Below are positions 33,919-42,161 of a DNA stretch of 64,000 bases, piece by piece. Location: NCBI GenBank assembly GCA_964374025.1, contig CAYJWU010000001.1, forward strand, positions 14,624 through 78,623, read 5' to 3'. A model generated the notes under the pieces. The model did no database searches and was not told the origin of the DNA. It saw nothing but the letters and a program-made list of their open reading frames with translations. Numbering within the stretch: the stretch's first letter is position 1; every line of letters starts with the position of its first letter. This DNA comes from JBASTI01 sp964374025. GTDB taxonomy: Bacteria; Patescibacteriota; Minisyncoccia; Spechtbacterales; HO2-43-30. Made by a program: the position numbers and the translations under genes.

Positions 33919-35645
33919 ATGCTATTTTCTACTTTATACACAGCGAACTCGTTGGCCGCTTCATATATTTTTTTCAACACCGGAATATCTTCGTACATAA
34001 AAGTTATTTCCTTTTTTTTGTCCCATACCACTAGGTCAACATCCAAGTCCTTGAATATTTCACCGTATGACAATTCGTAAAAATCTTTATATTTTGCCGC
34101 GATCGCGATAAGCGCCTCATCTGGAATACGATCGTCATCGCCGTATTTCTCCCGATAATAAATTCCAAATGCCTCGCTCGCGACCATGCTTCTTTCTTTT
34201 TGCATTATTGACTGTATGTCTTTGGGATATATGTTGCGCAATTTATATTCTAAAAACAATTTTTTAATAAAGTATTCTCTTCCAGCGAGATAAAACTGGG
34301 CATGGTGAACATTTAAAGAGTCGTGCTTTGTGTATACGGGCAATAACGCCGCGAGTGTCCCCGTGGCCCATATATTCTGCGCTGATGCGTAATTACTCTC
34401 AAGATAGGACATTATGCCGGAATACCTCTGGCTCTCGAGCGCCCCGGGATAGCGATAGTTATAGGAATTAATCTGAACGAGCGCCGCATTATAAAAAAGA
34501 ATGACAACGGCGGCTGTAAGTACAATAGTCGTCAATCTTTTCTTCATAAACCTTTCCAGGATATAGACAAATAGCATGGCCATAAGAATACTGACGAGGG
34601 GCTTTGTTATATACCAGTGGTAATGACCCGCCTGCAGTGTTTGCCCCGTAATAATTTGCTGGTTTATCAAAATCCACAAGGCGATGATTGAAAATAGAAA
34701 AAATATTTTGGACCTCTCGTGCTTGCGCGGCCAAAAAAATAAAAGGATCATCAAGGAGGCCGCGAGCCAGGTTCCAAAAATAAACGAATGACTGTCAATA
34801 ATCCCGTATCTTGCGGCGGTGTCAATATAATCTTCGTGAAACTTAAGTTTTAAAAAGTTAATCCAATACGGTATTGTTACTAATATATGAAGAGTGCACG
34901 CATAACAAAGCGCCTTAATATTCGCTTTATGCTTCTTGTACGCATAATAAAAAAAATATAAAGCCGTAAGAACCACAAGGAAAGACCAGGTATATATGTA
35001 TAGATAGATAGATAGGCCGGATAGCGCTCCATATAATAAAATAACTCCCTTGTTCGTTTTTACGTTGTAATTTGTCACCCTGAATAATATATACAGGCAC
35101 GCAAACAGAAATAAAGAACTCACTTGGGGATTGATGGGTCGTGTATAAATCAAAAAGTCGTCGGTATAGCTCGTTGCGGAGAGTAACGCTATAATTGACC
35201 CGGCTCCGCTCGTCAGATTGAATCCCAAAAGCACAGCGCATGATGCAAGTAGCGAGATTTTTTTACACAAAAATAATTTATACGCAAAAAAATATATGAG
35301 CAAAAAAATCAGAAACGGGAAAACGAACTTTGAAAGTACATTAACCGAAGCCGCGTCCATAAATAAAATCTTTCCCAATCCCGCGACAATTATTTCTCCC
35401 AGCGGCGGCTGGAAATAGGGCATATCTTTATCGGGCGAAAATACGTTTCCTAGCGCCGGGTGACCATCATACACTTCGCGGATCCGAGTGAGATAATGAT
35501 GCTCCGCGTCAGCTCCAAACATATGAATTCCGGAAAAGTCTTGTGCAGAAAACATAAAAACTAATTGGGGCAAAATCGAAATAGTCCCTATTCCAAACGC
35601 CACGATAAATGCTACAAAATGATTTTTAAAAAAATTCTTTATCAT
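33915..35645 (-). CDS. GT-C type membrane glycosyltransferase, paralogue of the protein at 1-1559
   Basis: A 576-residue polytopic protein with roughly 11 membrane helices and a C-terminal soluble part of about 150 residues. The first outer loop has ADAEHHY (45-51) followed by DGHP and LGN, and a later segment has NQQIITG and GHYHWY; the gene at 1-1559 has the same motifs in the same order. These suggest a polyprenyl-phosphate-sugar-dependent transferase. It follows a methyltransferase gene by 5 bp and an AsnB gene lies two genes further upstream, as in the first cluster. This copy is complete and shows what the truncated copy would contain. Confidence 0.75.
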   Translation of the reverse strand: MIKNFFKNHFVAFIVAFGIGTISILPQLVFMFSAQDFSGIHMFGADAEHHYLTRIREVYDGHPALGNVFSPDKDMPYFQPPLGEIIVAGLGKILFMDAASVNVLSKFVFPFLIFLLIYFFAYKLFLCKKISLLASCAVLLGFNLTSGAGSIIALLSATSYTDDFLIYTRPINPQVSSLFLFACLYILFRVTNYNVKTNKGVILLYGALSGLSIYLYIYTWSFLVVLTALYFFYYAYKKHKANIKALCYACTLHILVTIPYWINFLKLKFHEDYIDTAARYGIIDSHSFIFGTWLAASLMILLFFWPRKHERSKIFFLFSIIALWILINQQIITGQTLQAGHYHWYITKPLVSILMAMLFVYILERFMKKRLTTIVLTAAVVILFYNAALVQINSYNYRYPGALESQRYSGIMSYLESNYASAQNIWATGTLAALLPVYTKHDSLNVHHAQFYLAGREYFIKKLFLEYKLRNIYPKDIQSIMQKERSMVASEAFGIYYREKYGDDDRIPDEALIAIAAKYKDFYELSYGEIFKDLDVDLVVWDKKKEITFMYEDIPVLKKIYEAANEFAVYKVENSI

Positions 35646-35650
35646 TGAAT

Positions 35651-36250
35651 TTACTTTAACAAAAAAACAAAATATCCCGACACTTGTTTCCCTGACTGAA
35701 ATTTTACGGTCATATTATCAAGAAGTCGGGCAAGATATGCAACGAACTTCGTAATAAAGATTTTTTGAAGGGGCAGCATGTTTGCTATTGTTTCAAATTG
35801 TCCTTTAATGGTGCATATTTCTATGCTTTTGAATTTGTTAAATAATTCCCTGACCCCGTCAACACTAAACCTCCAATAATCGCACATCCCTTCTTCCGAA
35901 CGGCCGTGATAGGGATAAAGAAAGGGTACATATAACAAACACATACCGCCCGGCTTTAACACGCGGAAAATCTCATCGGAAGCCAAAAACGGATTGCGGA
36001 CAAACTGTAAGACCGACTTACAAATTATCGCATCCGCGCTTTGATCGCCTAAGGGGAGATTATTGATATCAGCTACTATGTCAGGATTACATTTTTCCGA
36101 GATATCTATTGTGCGGTAGTCGCAATTAGAGAAATAGTGCTTATACCTTAAAAGTCCTTGGAATCTGTACCCGCTGCCAATATCAAAAATAACTTTCCCT
36201 TTGGCGATTTCTTTTATTTTTGCCTCAAAAAAGTTTTCGCTCTGACTCAT
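35651..36250 (-). CDS. class I SAM-dependent methyltransferase
   Basis: A 199-residue Methyltransf_11-type protein: VIFDIGSGYRFQG, YRTIDISEKCNPDIV, ADAIICKSVLQFV and RVLKPGGMCLLYVPF. The downstream YPYHGRSEEGMCDYWRFS resembles methyltransferases of O-antigen clusters. It lies between a GT4 gene and a GT-C gene in an operon. The SAM domain is clear, the substrate is not. Confidence 0.77.
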   Translation of the reverse strand: MSQSENFFEAKIKEIAKGKVIFDIGSGYRFQGLLRYKHYFSNCDYRTIDISEKCNPDIVADINNLPLGDQSADAIICKSVLQFVRNPFLASDEIFRVLKPGGMCLLYVPFLYPYHGRSEEGMCDYWRFSVDGVRELFNKFKSIEICTIKGQFETIANMLPLQKIFITKFVAYLARLLDNMTVKFQSGKQVSGYFVFLLK

Positions 36251-36253
36251 AAT

Positions 36254-37357
36254 CTAGTTATCTTTTATAAACTTCAGGATTTGCCGCGCTCTATGATCCC
36301 AGCTATATGCCGCAACCTCCTGCCGCGCGCGAGCCGCGATCATTTTAGCCTTCTCTTTATTATCAAATATGTATTTTATGGCTTCAGCCAATGCTTTGGG
36401 ATTATCAGGTTCAACTAAAATAGAATTGTTCTCGTTCAAAATCTCGCGGATTGAAGGCAAGTCCGAAGCTACAATAGGCCGGCCAGAGGCCATATACTCA
36501 AAAAGTTTCAATGGCGAAGTCCAGAATTTCGAAATATCATACTTTGCCGAGTTTGGCAAAATAAGAACATCAGCGGCCCCTAACCAACAAGGGATATCTT
36601 TGTGTTGCCGGTGTTCTTGAAACTTCACATTCGACAAATCTTTTCCCGCACCTCCCACGATATATACAATTATGTCTCCCGGTAAATATTGGGCGGCCTT
36701 AACCAACGTATTTACGCCTTTCCATGGATACAAACGTCCGGTATATAAAATTATTTTTTTATCTTGCGGCAAAGCAAATTTTTTACGACATTCTTCTTTG
36801 GTTTCCAAAATAGCAAATTCAGAAACATCTACTCCGTCGGGTGCTACCAGTATCTTAACCTCGCTTATTCCGCGCCTCGCGAAAACCTCTTTGAGATGCC
36901 TGGTAATAGTTATAATACCCCTCGCTCTCCCGATAAAAAATAATCCTGCCTGAACTTTTGTGTGCGCCTCGTAAAAAATACTCTTCCGGAAAAAAACAAA
37001 GGCAAAAGCTACGAATTTATCCCGCGTATATATTATATTGCCACTTCGCGCCAGTAAATAAAAGCTTACAAAAAACAAAAACGATAATTCGGTCAACCAA
37101 AAGGCCACAGGTCCCAGAAACTTATCCAGTATAATAAAATCAATGCAGGGGACTTTTTTTATTGTAAAATTTCTCTTCACGCCATAATACTCAAAGGAAT
37201 CTTGCCGGATCGGATTTATGCGCCTTGGAACCCACAACTCCACCTCGACTTTGTCGGTTCTCGCAAAGGCCTCGCACATCTTCATTATTTGGAGTCCGTG
37301 CGCCTTTTCGGTTGGAATCCTTGAACAATTTATATAAATTATTTTCATGTCAGCCAA
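36254..37357 (-). CDS. GT4-family glycosyltransferase
   Basis: A 367-residue GT-B enzyme. AHGLQIMKMCEAF near the N-terminus and a hydrophobic stretch at 90-110, probably membrane-associated, precede VAPDGVDVSEF, ILYTGRLYPWKGV and SPLKLFEYMASGRPIVASD, the usual donor site. Its start overlaps the asnB stop by 8 bp. It stands between AsnB and a methyltransferase, the position held by no gene in the first cluster. Confidence 0.87.
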   Translation of the reverse strand: MADMKIIYINCSRIPTEKAHGLQIMKMCEAFARTDKVEVELWVPRRINPIRQDSFEYYGVKRNFTIKKVPCIDFIILDKFLGPVAFWLTELSFLFFVSFYLLARSGNIIYTRDKFVAFAFVFFRKSIFYEAHTKVQAGLFFIGRARGIITITRHLKEVFARRGISEVKILVAPDGVDVSEFAILETKEECRKKFALPQDKKIILYTGRLYPWKGVNTLVKAAQYLPGDIIVYIVGGAGKDLSNVKFQEHRQHKDIPCWLGAADVLILPNSAKYDISKFWTSPLKLFEYMASGRPIVASDLPSIREILNENNSILVEPDNPKALAEAIKYIFDNKEKAKMIAARARQEVAAYSWDHRARQILKFIKDN

Positions 37358-39209
37358 AAAACTTTTTATGCCATACTTGAAATGTTAAAAGCGACCAAAG
37401 CGTATCTAAATTATATTGCTTCTTCGCTATATGGCGATCAAGCATTTCGCGTATTGCCGTAAAATTCAAATATTGCGATGTTTCACTGCAATACGAAGAA
37501 GAGAGGACTTCGTAGGCAAAATCTTTCATCCCCTCTCGAAGCCATATTGAAGCCGGAGAGAACCAACCCTTTTTGTCCTTATTTATGATATGCGGGGGTA
37601 AATATTTTGCCATGGCCTTTCGGAAAATCTGCTTATTTTTACTGCCCCCTCCCACCTTATATTTTGTAGGTATAGTAAAAGCAAGCTCTACTAATCTATG
37701 GTCAAGAATTGGCACCCTCTCCTCCAATCCATGCGCCATCGTCATTTTGTCAGAACGCATCAATGATTCGTCCGGAAGCCAACGCGCGAGATCAAGATAC
37801 ATCAAATATTTTCCGAAATCCTTAAATCTATTTCCGGGAAAATAACTTTCGAGATGTATATTAAAGCGATCCGGATCAAAAACACGCGGATTTAATACCT
37901 TGCTTAGAGTGTCGCTCTTTTCGCTCATAAAAAGCAGGTATCGCTCAAAGGTCTTTGGGACGTTGAGTTTATAATTCAAATCCTCTTTATTAAAAATATT
38001 TTCGAGAACCGCGGGCAAAAAATCCTTACGCAAGAAAGCCGGAAGAATCTGGTAAAAATCCAATAATTTACTGTAATAATATCGCGGGTATCCGCCAAAA
38101 AGCTCGTCGCCTCCGTCACCCCCCAGAGCCACAACCACCTCTTTTCTCGCCTCCTTGGCCAAAAGGAATGTTGCAATTTGAACGGGATTGGCCACCGGCT
38201 CATCCATATGGTACACAGTTTGCTCAAAGACATCTCTCGCCTCCTTGTCGCTCATAAATAATTCATGGTGATCGGTGTTGTAAAATTTGCCGGTTGCTCT
38301 CGCTAAATAAAAATCGCGGTTAAATTTATTTTCGAAAACCTCGCTTTTTCTTGATGAAGCAAAACCAACTGAAAATGTTTTGATTTTTGATGTCAGGATC
38401 TCGCTTGCCGCGCCCAAAACCGCGGTGGAGTCTATCCCTCCGGATAAAAAAATACCGACCGGCCTTTCCCCGACAAGCTGTCGTTTCACTGAATCAGAAA
38501 ACAGTTCCCGGATTCCATTGACTAGATCCCGTTCGTTATTTACGCTATCGCCTCCTTCTATATCCCAATATCTTTTTATTTCCAGGGAATTATTTTTATA
38601 AGTAAGAAAATGGCCCGGCTGAAGCTTGAATATATTCTTAAAAAGAGTTAACGGGCCCGGCACATAAAACATCTTAAAATACAGCGGGAAAGCGCTTTCT
38701 TCTATTGTTTTTTTAATTGGATGGCAAAGAATGGCTTTTATTTCAGAAGAAAAGATAAGTTTTTTACCGTCAAAATAATAATACAGCGGCTTTACCCCAA
38801 CCCTGTCGCGCGCAAGATACAGCATATTTTGATTTAAGTCCCAAAGGGCAAACGCGAATATGCCGTTCAAAAAGTCAACGCATCTTTCGCGATGTTCTTC
38901 ATACAAATGAACTATCACCTCCGTGTCTGTATCGGAATAAAAGGCGTGACCCTTCTTTTCTAAAACTCCGCGCAATTCTTTAAAATTATAAATTTCTCCG
39001 TTTAAAATAACGCAAATAGTTTTGTCTTCATTCCAAATCGGCTGACGGCCTCTTTCCGTAAGATCAATAATTGAAAGCCGGGCGCTGCCAAGAGATATTT
39101 CTTTATCGCAAAAACTGCCGTCTTGATCCGGCCCGCGATGCTTTGTCGCGCCAATCATATCTTGGATTAAATTCTCGTCTTTAAAATTAAACCCGTTTAT
39201 CCCGCACAT
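37350..39209 (-). CDS. asnB: asparagine synthase (glutamine-hydrolysing), second copy
   Basis: A 619-residue AsnB. MCGINGF provides the nucleophilic Cys2; HRGPD, NGEIYNF and DTDTEV complete the glutaminase site; FLSGGIDST is the ATP pyrophosphatase loop and DEPVANPVQIATFLL follows. C-terminal KGWFSPASIWLREG is conserved in placement with the first copy (2498-4378), but the two differ widely and are not a recent duplication. In a glycan cluster it may amidate a uronic acid or similar carboxyl group. Starts 12 bp after a GT4 gene. Confidence 0.88.
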   Translation of the reverse strand: MCGINGFNFKDENLIQDMIGATKHRGPDQDGSFCDKEISLGSARLSIIDLTERGRQPIWNEDKTICVILNGEIYNFKELRGVLEKKGHAFYSDTDTEVIVHLYEEHRERCVDFLNGIFAFALWDLNQNMLYLARDRVGVKPLYYYFDGKKLIFSSEIKAILCHPIKKTIEESAFPLYFKMFYVPGPLTLFKNIFKLQPGHFLTYKNNSLEIKRYWDIEGGDSVNNERDLVNGIRELFSDSVKRQLVGERPVGIFLSGGIDSTAVLGAASEILTSKIKTFSVGFASSRKSEVFENKFNRDFYLARATGKFYNTDHHELFMSDKEARDVFEQTVYHMDEPVANPVQIATFLLAKEARKEVVVALGGDGGDELFGGYPRYYYSKLLDFYQILPAFLRKDFLPAVLENIFNKEDLNYKLNVPKTFERYLLFMSEKSDTLSKVLNPRVFDPDRFNIHLESYFPGNRFKDFGKYLMYLDLARWLPDESLMRSDKMTMAHGLEERVPILDHRLVELAFTIPTKYKVGGGSKNKQIFRKAMAKYLPPHIINKDKKGWFSPASIWLREGMKDFAYEVLSSSYCSETSQYLNFTAIREMLDRHIAKKQYNLDTLWSLLTFQVWHKKFFG

Positions 39210-39221
39210 AAATAATATAAA

Positions 39222-40283
39222 TCAGCTTTTGAAATACATAACAAAGTTTTCTATTAAATGATCGAGGTTATGATGTTTAGTAACGATCTTACGTAACTTC
39301 TGCGCAAGTACAGTTCGTTCTTCTTTTGGCAAAGCTAACAATTTTTTAATTTTATAAGCGCAACTTTTGTAATCACCTTCTTTAAATAACAAGCTTGGCC
39401 CGAACTTACGCAGCATAGGATAAAAAGCTTCATTGGATACAAGCACCAACGCGCCGCATGCCATGGCCTCAAGCACGGCCTTATCAATACTGCCAGTGCG
39501 ACTCGAGTTAAGAAAAAGATCGGTGTCTCGGTAGTATCTTATGGTTTCGGAATGTTGTTTCGGACCCGCAAAAGAAATAAATCTCTCCAGCCCCTTTTGT
39601 TTTACCAACTCTGCGAGCTTACCAAGATAATGCGGATGCTCCTTTGAAGATTTTGATCCCAAAATTATCATCTCTATATTTTCCGCGCCTTCCTCATTTA
39701 TGAGAATATCCATGGCATCTATTTGCGTTTCAAGATTCTTTGATGGTTCGATTCTGCCAACAGTTAAAATTTTGTAGCGGCTATTTTGACCTTTGGAATC
39801 CGCGGAGGGATAAAAAATATTTACATCAATGCCATGTCCGCAAATCTCTACTTTTCTGCTTTTTGTCCTGAAACTTTCTTTGCTTGCCGTGTATACCCTG
39901 TCAACAAACTTTTCCGCAAGCCAAACTTTCCAATTTTTAGATTTATGCGTATACCACATCACCATCCTCTTGCCAAAAATTTTTACAAGAGGTGCGCTTG
40001 CGATTGCGTATATCGGGCACATGTGCACAAATACTCCATCGACATCTTTTAAATTCCTTAACAGGTACTTTTGCAATCTAAAAAACTGACCGATTCTTGA
40101 TGTGTTCCTCTCCTTGCCTATAGAGTAGACCTCAACATTATGCGGCAAATCAAATTCTCCCCTTGAAAGACACGCCACATATAGTTTATCGGTCTTTTGC
40201 GCAAATTTTTCGATCCAGCGGTGGAAAAAACCGAGATTATCATCGCTTGTATCAACTTTTTGTGTAATAATGAGCAATTTCAT
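39222..40283 (-). CDS. GT4-family glycosyltransferase
   Basis: A 353-residue GT-B protein. VEICGHGIDVNIF, ILTVGRIEPSKNLE and LNSSRTGSIDKAVLEAMACGALVLVSNE mark the C-terminal donor domain. In the usual E-x7-E motif the first glutamate position reads as TGSIDKAVLEA, with aspartate-lysine, a departure from the neighbours. It lies 4 bp after another GT4 gene and 12 bp before asnB. Confidence 0.83.
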   Translation of the reverse strand: MKLLIITQKVDTSDDNLGFFHRWIEKFAQKTDKLYVACLSRGEFDLPHNVEVYSIGKERNTSRIGQFFRLQKYLLRNLKDVDGVFVHMCPIYAIASAPLVKIFGKRMVMWYTHKSKNWKVWLAEKFVDRVYTASKESFRTKSRKVEICGHGIDVNIFYPSADSKGQNSRYKILTVGRIEPSKNLETQIDAMDILINEEGAENIEMIILGSKSSKEHPHYLGKLAELVKQKGLERFISFAGPKQHSETIRYYRDTDLFLNSSRTGSIDKAVLEAMACGALVLVSNEAFYPMLRKFGPSLLFKEGDYKSCAYKIKKLLALPKEERTVLAQKLRKIVTKHHNLDHLIENFVMYFKS

Positions 40284-40287
40284 TTTT

Positions 40288-41379
40288 CTATGCGTTGATC
40301 ATATCAATATAATTTTTGATATACTTTTCGTTTGAAAAGTTTTTGCGCACGAATCTTTGCCCTGCTTCCCCCATTCTTATTGCGTGATCCGGATTATCAA
40401 TCAAATACGCTAATTTCAGAAATAAGGCATCTACATCTTTTGGTTCGATCAAGAATCCATTCTCGCCATCTCTTACAACTTCTGACACCCCCCCAACCCT
40501 TGGAGCAATAACTGGCTTTCCCAGGGCCATTGCTTCTATAAACACACGCCCAAATCCTTCGTTCAATGAAGGAAGGGCAAATGCGTAACAATCCCTCATA
40601 ACTTCCCTAACTTCATTAAGCGATAATTTTCCTGTAAAAATAACATTACCGCTAAGCCCTGAACTATAAGCTAAAAGCTCTAAACTCTTTTTTGACGGCC
40701 CGTCTCCCCCGATAACGAGTTTAAAATTCGGAAATTGTTTATGAATCCGCGAAAAAGCGCCTATTAAAGTTTCTATATTCTTAATAGGAGAAAGTACCGC
40801 TATTGCTGCCACATAATTTTTAAAACTTACATTCTTTTCCCCTAAAAAAACATCAATATCCGTAAAGGCTGGAAAAACAAAATACTTCTTATTGGGAAAA
40901 TGCGGCCGTATTTCTCCTTGCGAAATAAAGGTAATTGTGCGAATTTTATCCGCTTGTCCCAGTGTCCACATTCCAAGACGCGGAACGATTTTGCGCAAAA
41001 GAGGAAATGGGAGCCGATTACGGGTTAGAAATGGCACTTTACGCCAATCTCCATGAATTTCAATAATAAGCTCCTTCCTAAATACAATTTTTAAAAAAGC
41101 GCCAACAATGCCTTCTGTTAAGGGGCCCTGGCAAACTATAGTATCTACCTTTTTAGTAAGGCACAAGTAACTCCCGAGAACAATTGCCGCAGGCAAATAT
41201 ATAAATCTAGATCTTATAAGATAAAAGTAGCATCCCCAAATGTACTTCGGAAAGGACTTTCCCCTGCCAATGACGAATACATTTATGCCCTTACTTAATC
41301 CCTCAAATTTCTTCTCGAGATGTTGGGTAGATTCACCTTTCTCATATTTGGTTATGCTAATAAAAAGCACGTTTTTCAT
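40288..41379 (-). CDS. GT4-family glycosyltransferase
   Basis: A 363-residue GT-B enzyme with a hydrophobic segment at about 52-72, VIGGDGPSKKSLELL, GNVIFTGKL and LPSLNEGFGRVFIEAMALGKPVIAP, the complete GT4 donor site. It is translationally coupled to the polysaccharide deacetylase gene upstream (4-bp overlap at 41376-41379). Sugar unknown. Confidence 0.88.
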   Translation of the reverse strand: MKNVLFISITKYEKGESTQHLEKKFEGLSKGINVFVIGRGKSFPKYIWGCYFYLIRSRFIYLPAAIVLGSYLCLTKKVDTIVCQGPLTEGIVGAFLKIVFRKELIIEIHGDWRKVPFLTRNRLPFPLLRKIVPRLGMWTLGQADKIRTITFISQGEIRPHFPNKKYFVFPAFTDIDVFLGEKNVSFKNYVAAIAVLSPIKNIETLIGAFSRIHKQFPNFKLVIGGDGPSKKSLELLAYSSGLSGNVIFTGKLSLNEVREVMRDCYAFALPSLNEGFGRVFIEAMALGKPVIAPRVGGVSEVVRDGENGFLIEPKDVDALFLKLAYLIDNPDHAIRMGEAGQRFVRKNFSNEKYIKNYIDMINA

Positions 41380-42161
41380 AACCTTTTAAAAATATTTCTA
41401 AAAAAACCATACCACGGAGATAAAAGCGCCTTAAATTGTAAGTCACTAACAGCGTTGTTCAGAGGTACGCGCGGCAATAAACGCGGATCGGAAGCCCTGG
41501 ATACAATCCCGGTTTTTGAAGTAAAGGCAATTTTAAAACCCAATTCCTCTAACGCCCTAACAACGGTTTTATTAACTTTTCCTCTTGGGTAGCAAAAAGA
41601 ATCTACGGGTTTTGCGGTATATTCTTCGAGAATCCGTTTTGATTCTTTTATTTCGTACATTAATGCCTCGGCATCTAAATCTGGCAGGTTAGCATGCGTA
41701 TGTCCATGCGCCCCAAACTCAATACCGCGCCTGGCTAGGGATTGAATCTCGTCGGCATTCATCATGGGAAGTACGGGCACATCTTTCCTGCAAAAATTAT
41801 TCACCCCGCCGATATGCGCGGTGGAAACAAAGATTACTGCCGAAAAATTATATTCGCCGAGTTTATCCGCTGCCGCGATGTTATTCTTATATCCATCATC
41901 AAAAGTAATAAGAACTTTTCTCGCATCTTTTTTAAAACTCTTATTCATTAAATAATTTTTGAATTCATTAAGCGATAAGGTCGTGTAGCCTTGCGAATGA
42001 AAATATTTTATGAATCTTTGAAATCTGTCGCTCGAAATTGAAATAACTGACCCGCTCTCATCCACTGAATGAAAAAACAAAACAGGCAACCCTGCTCGTG
42101 GAAAAAATTTATGGAGCAAGCATATAAGCAGGAACAACGCGGGTTTTAAAAAATGTATCAT
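41376..42161 (-). CDS. membrane-anchored polysaccharide deacetylase (NodB fold)
   Basis: A 261-residue carbohydrate esterase 4 type protein. An N-terminal hydrophobic helix (5-20) would anchor it outside the membrane. The catalytic motifs are TFDDGYKN near residue 90, GAHGHTHANL, and CYPRGK. Such enzymes remove N- or O-acetyl groups from surface glycans. It lies between a GT4 and a double-GT gene with 4-bp overlaps on both sides. A second, different deacetylase is at 45982-46773. Confidence 0.87.
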   Translation of the reverse strand: MIHFLKPALFLLICLLHKFFPRAGLPVLFFHSVDESGSVISISSDRFQRFIKYFHSQGYTTLSLNEFKNYLMNKSFKKDARKVLITFDDGYKNNIAAADKLGEYNFSAVIFVSTAHIGGVNNFCRKDVPVLPMMNADEIQSLARRGIEFGAHGHTHANLPDLDAEALMYEIKESKRILEEYTAKPVDSFCYPRGKVNKTVVRALEELGFKIAFTSKTGIVSRASDPRLLPRVPLNNAVSDLQFKALLSPWYGFFRNIFKRL

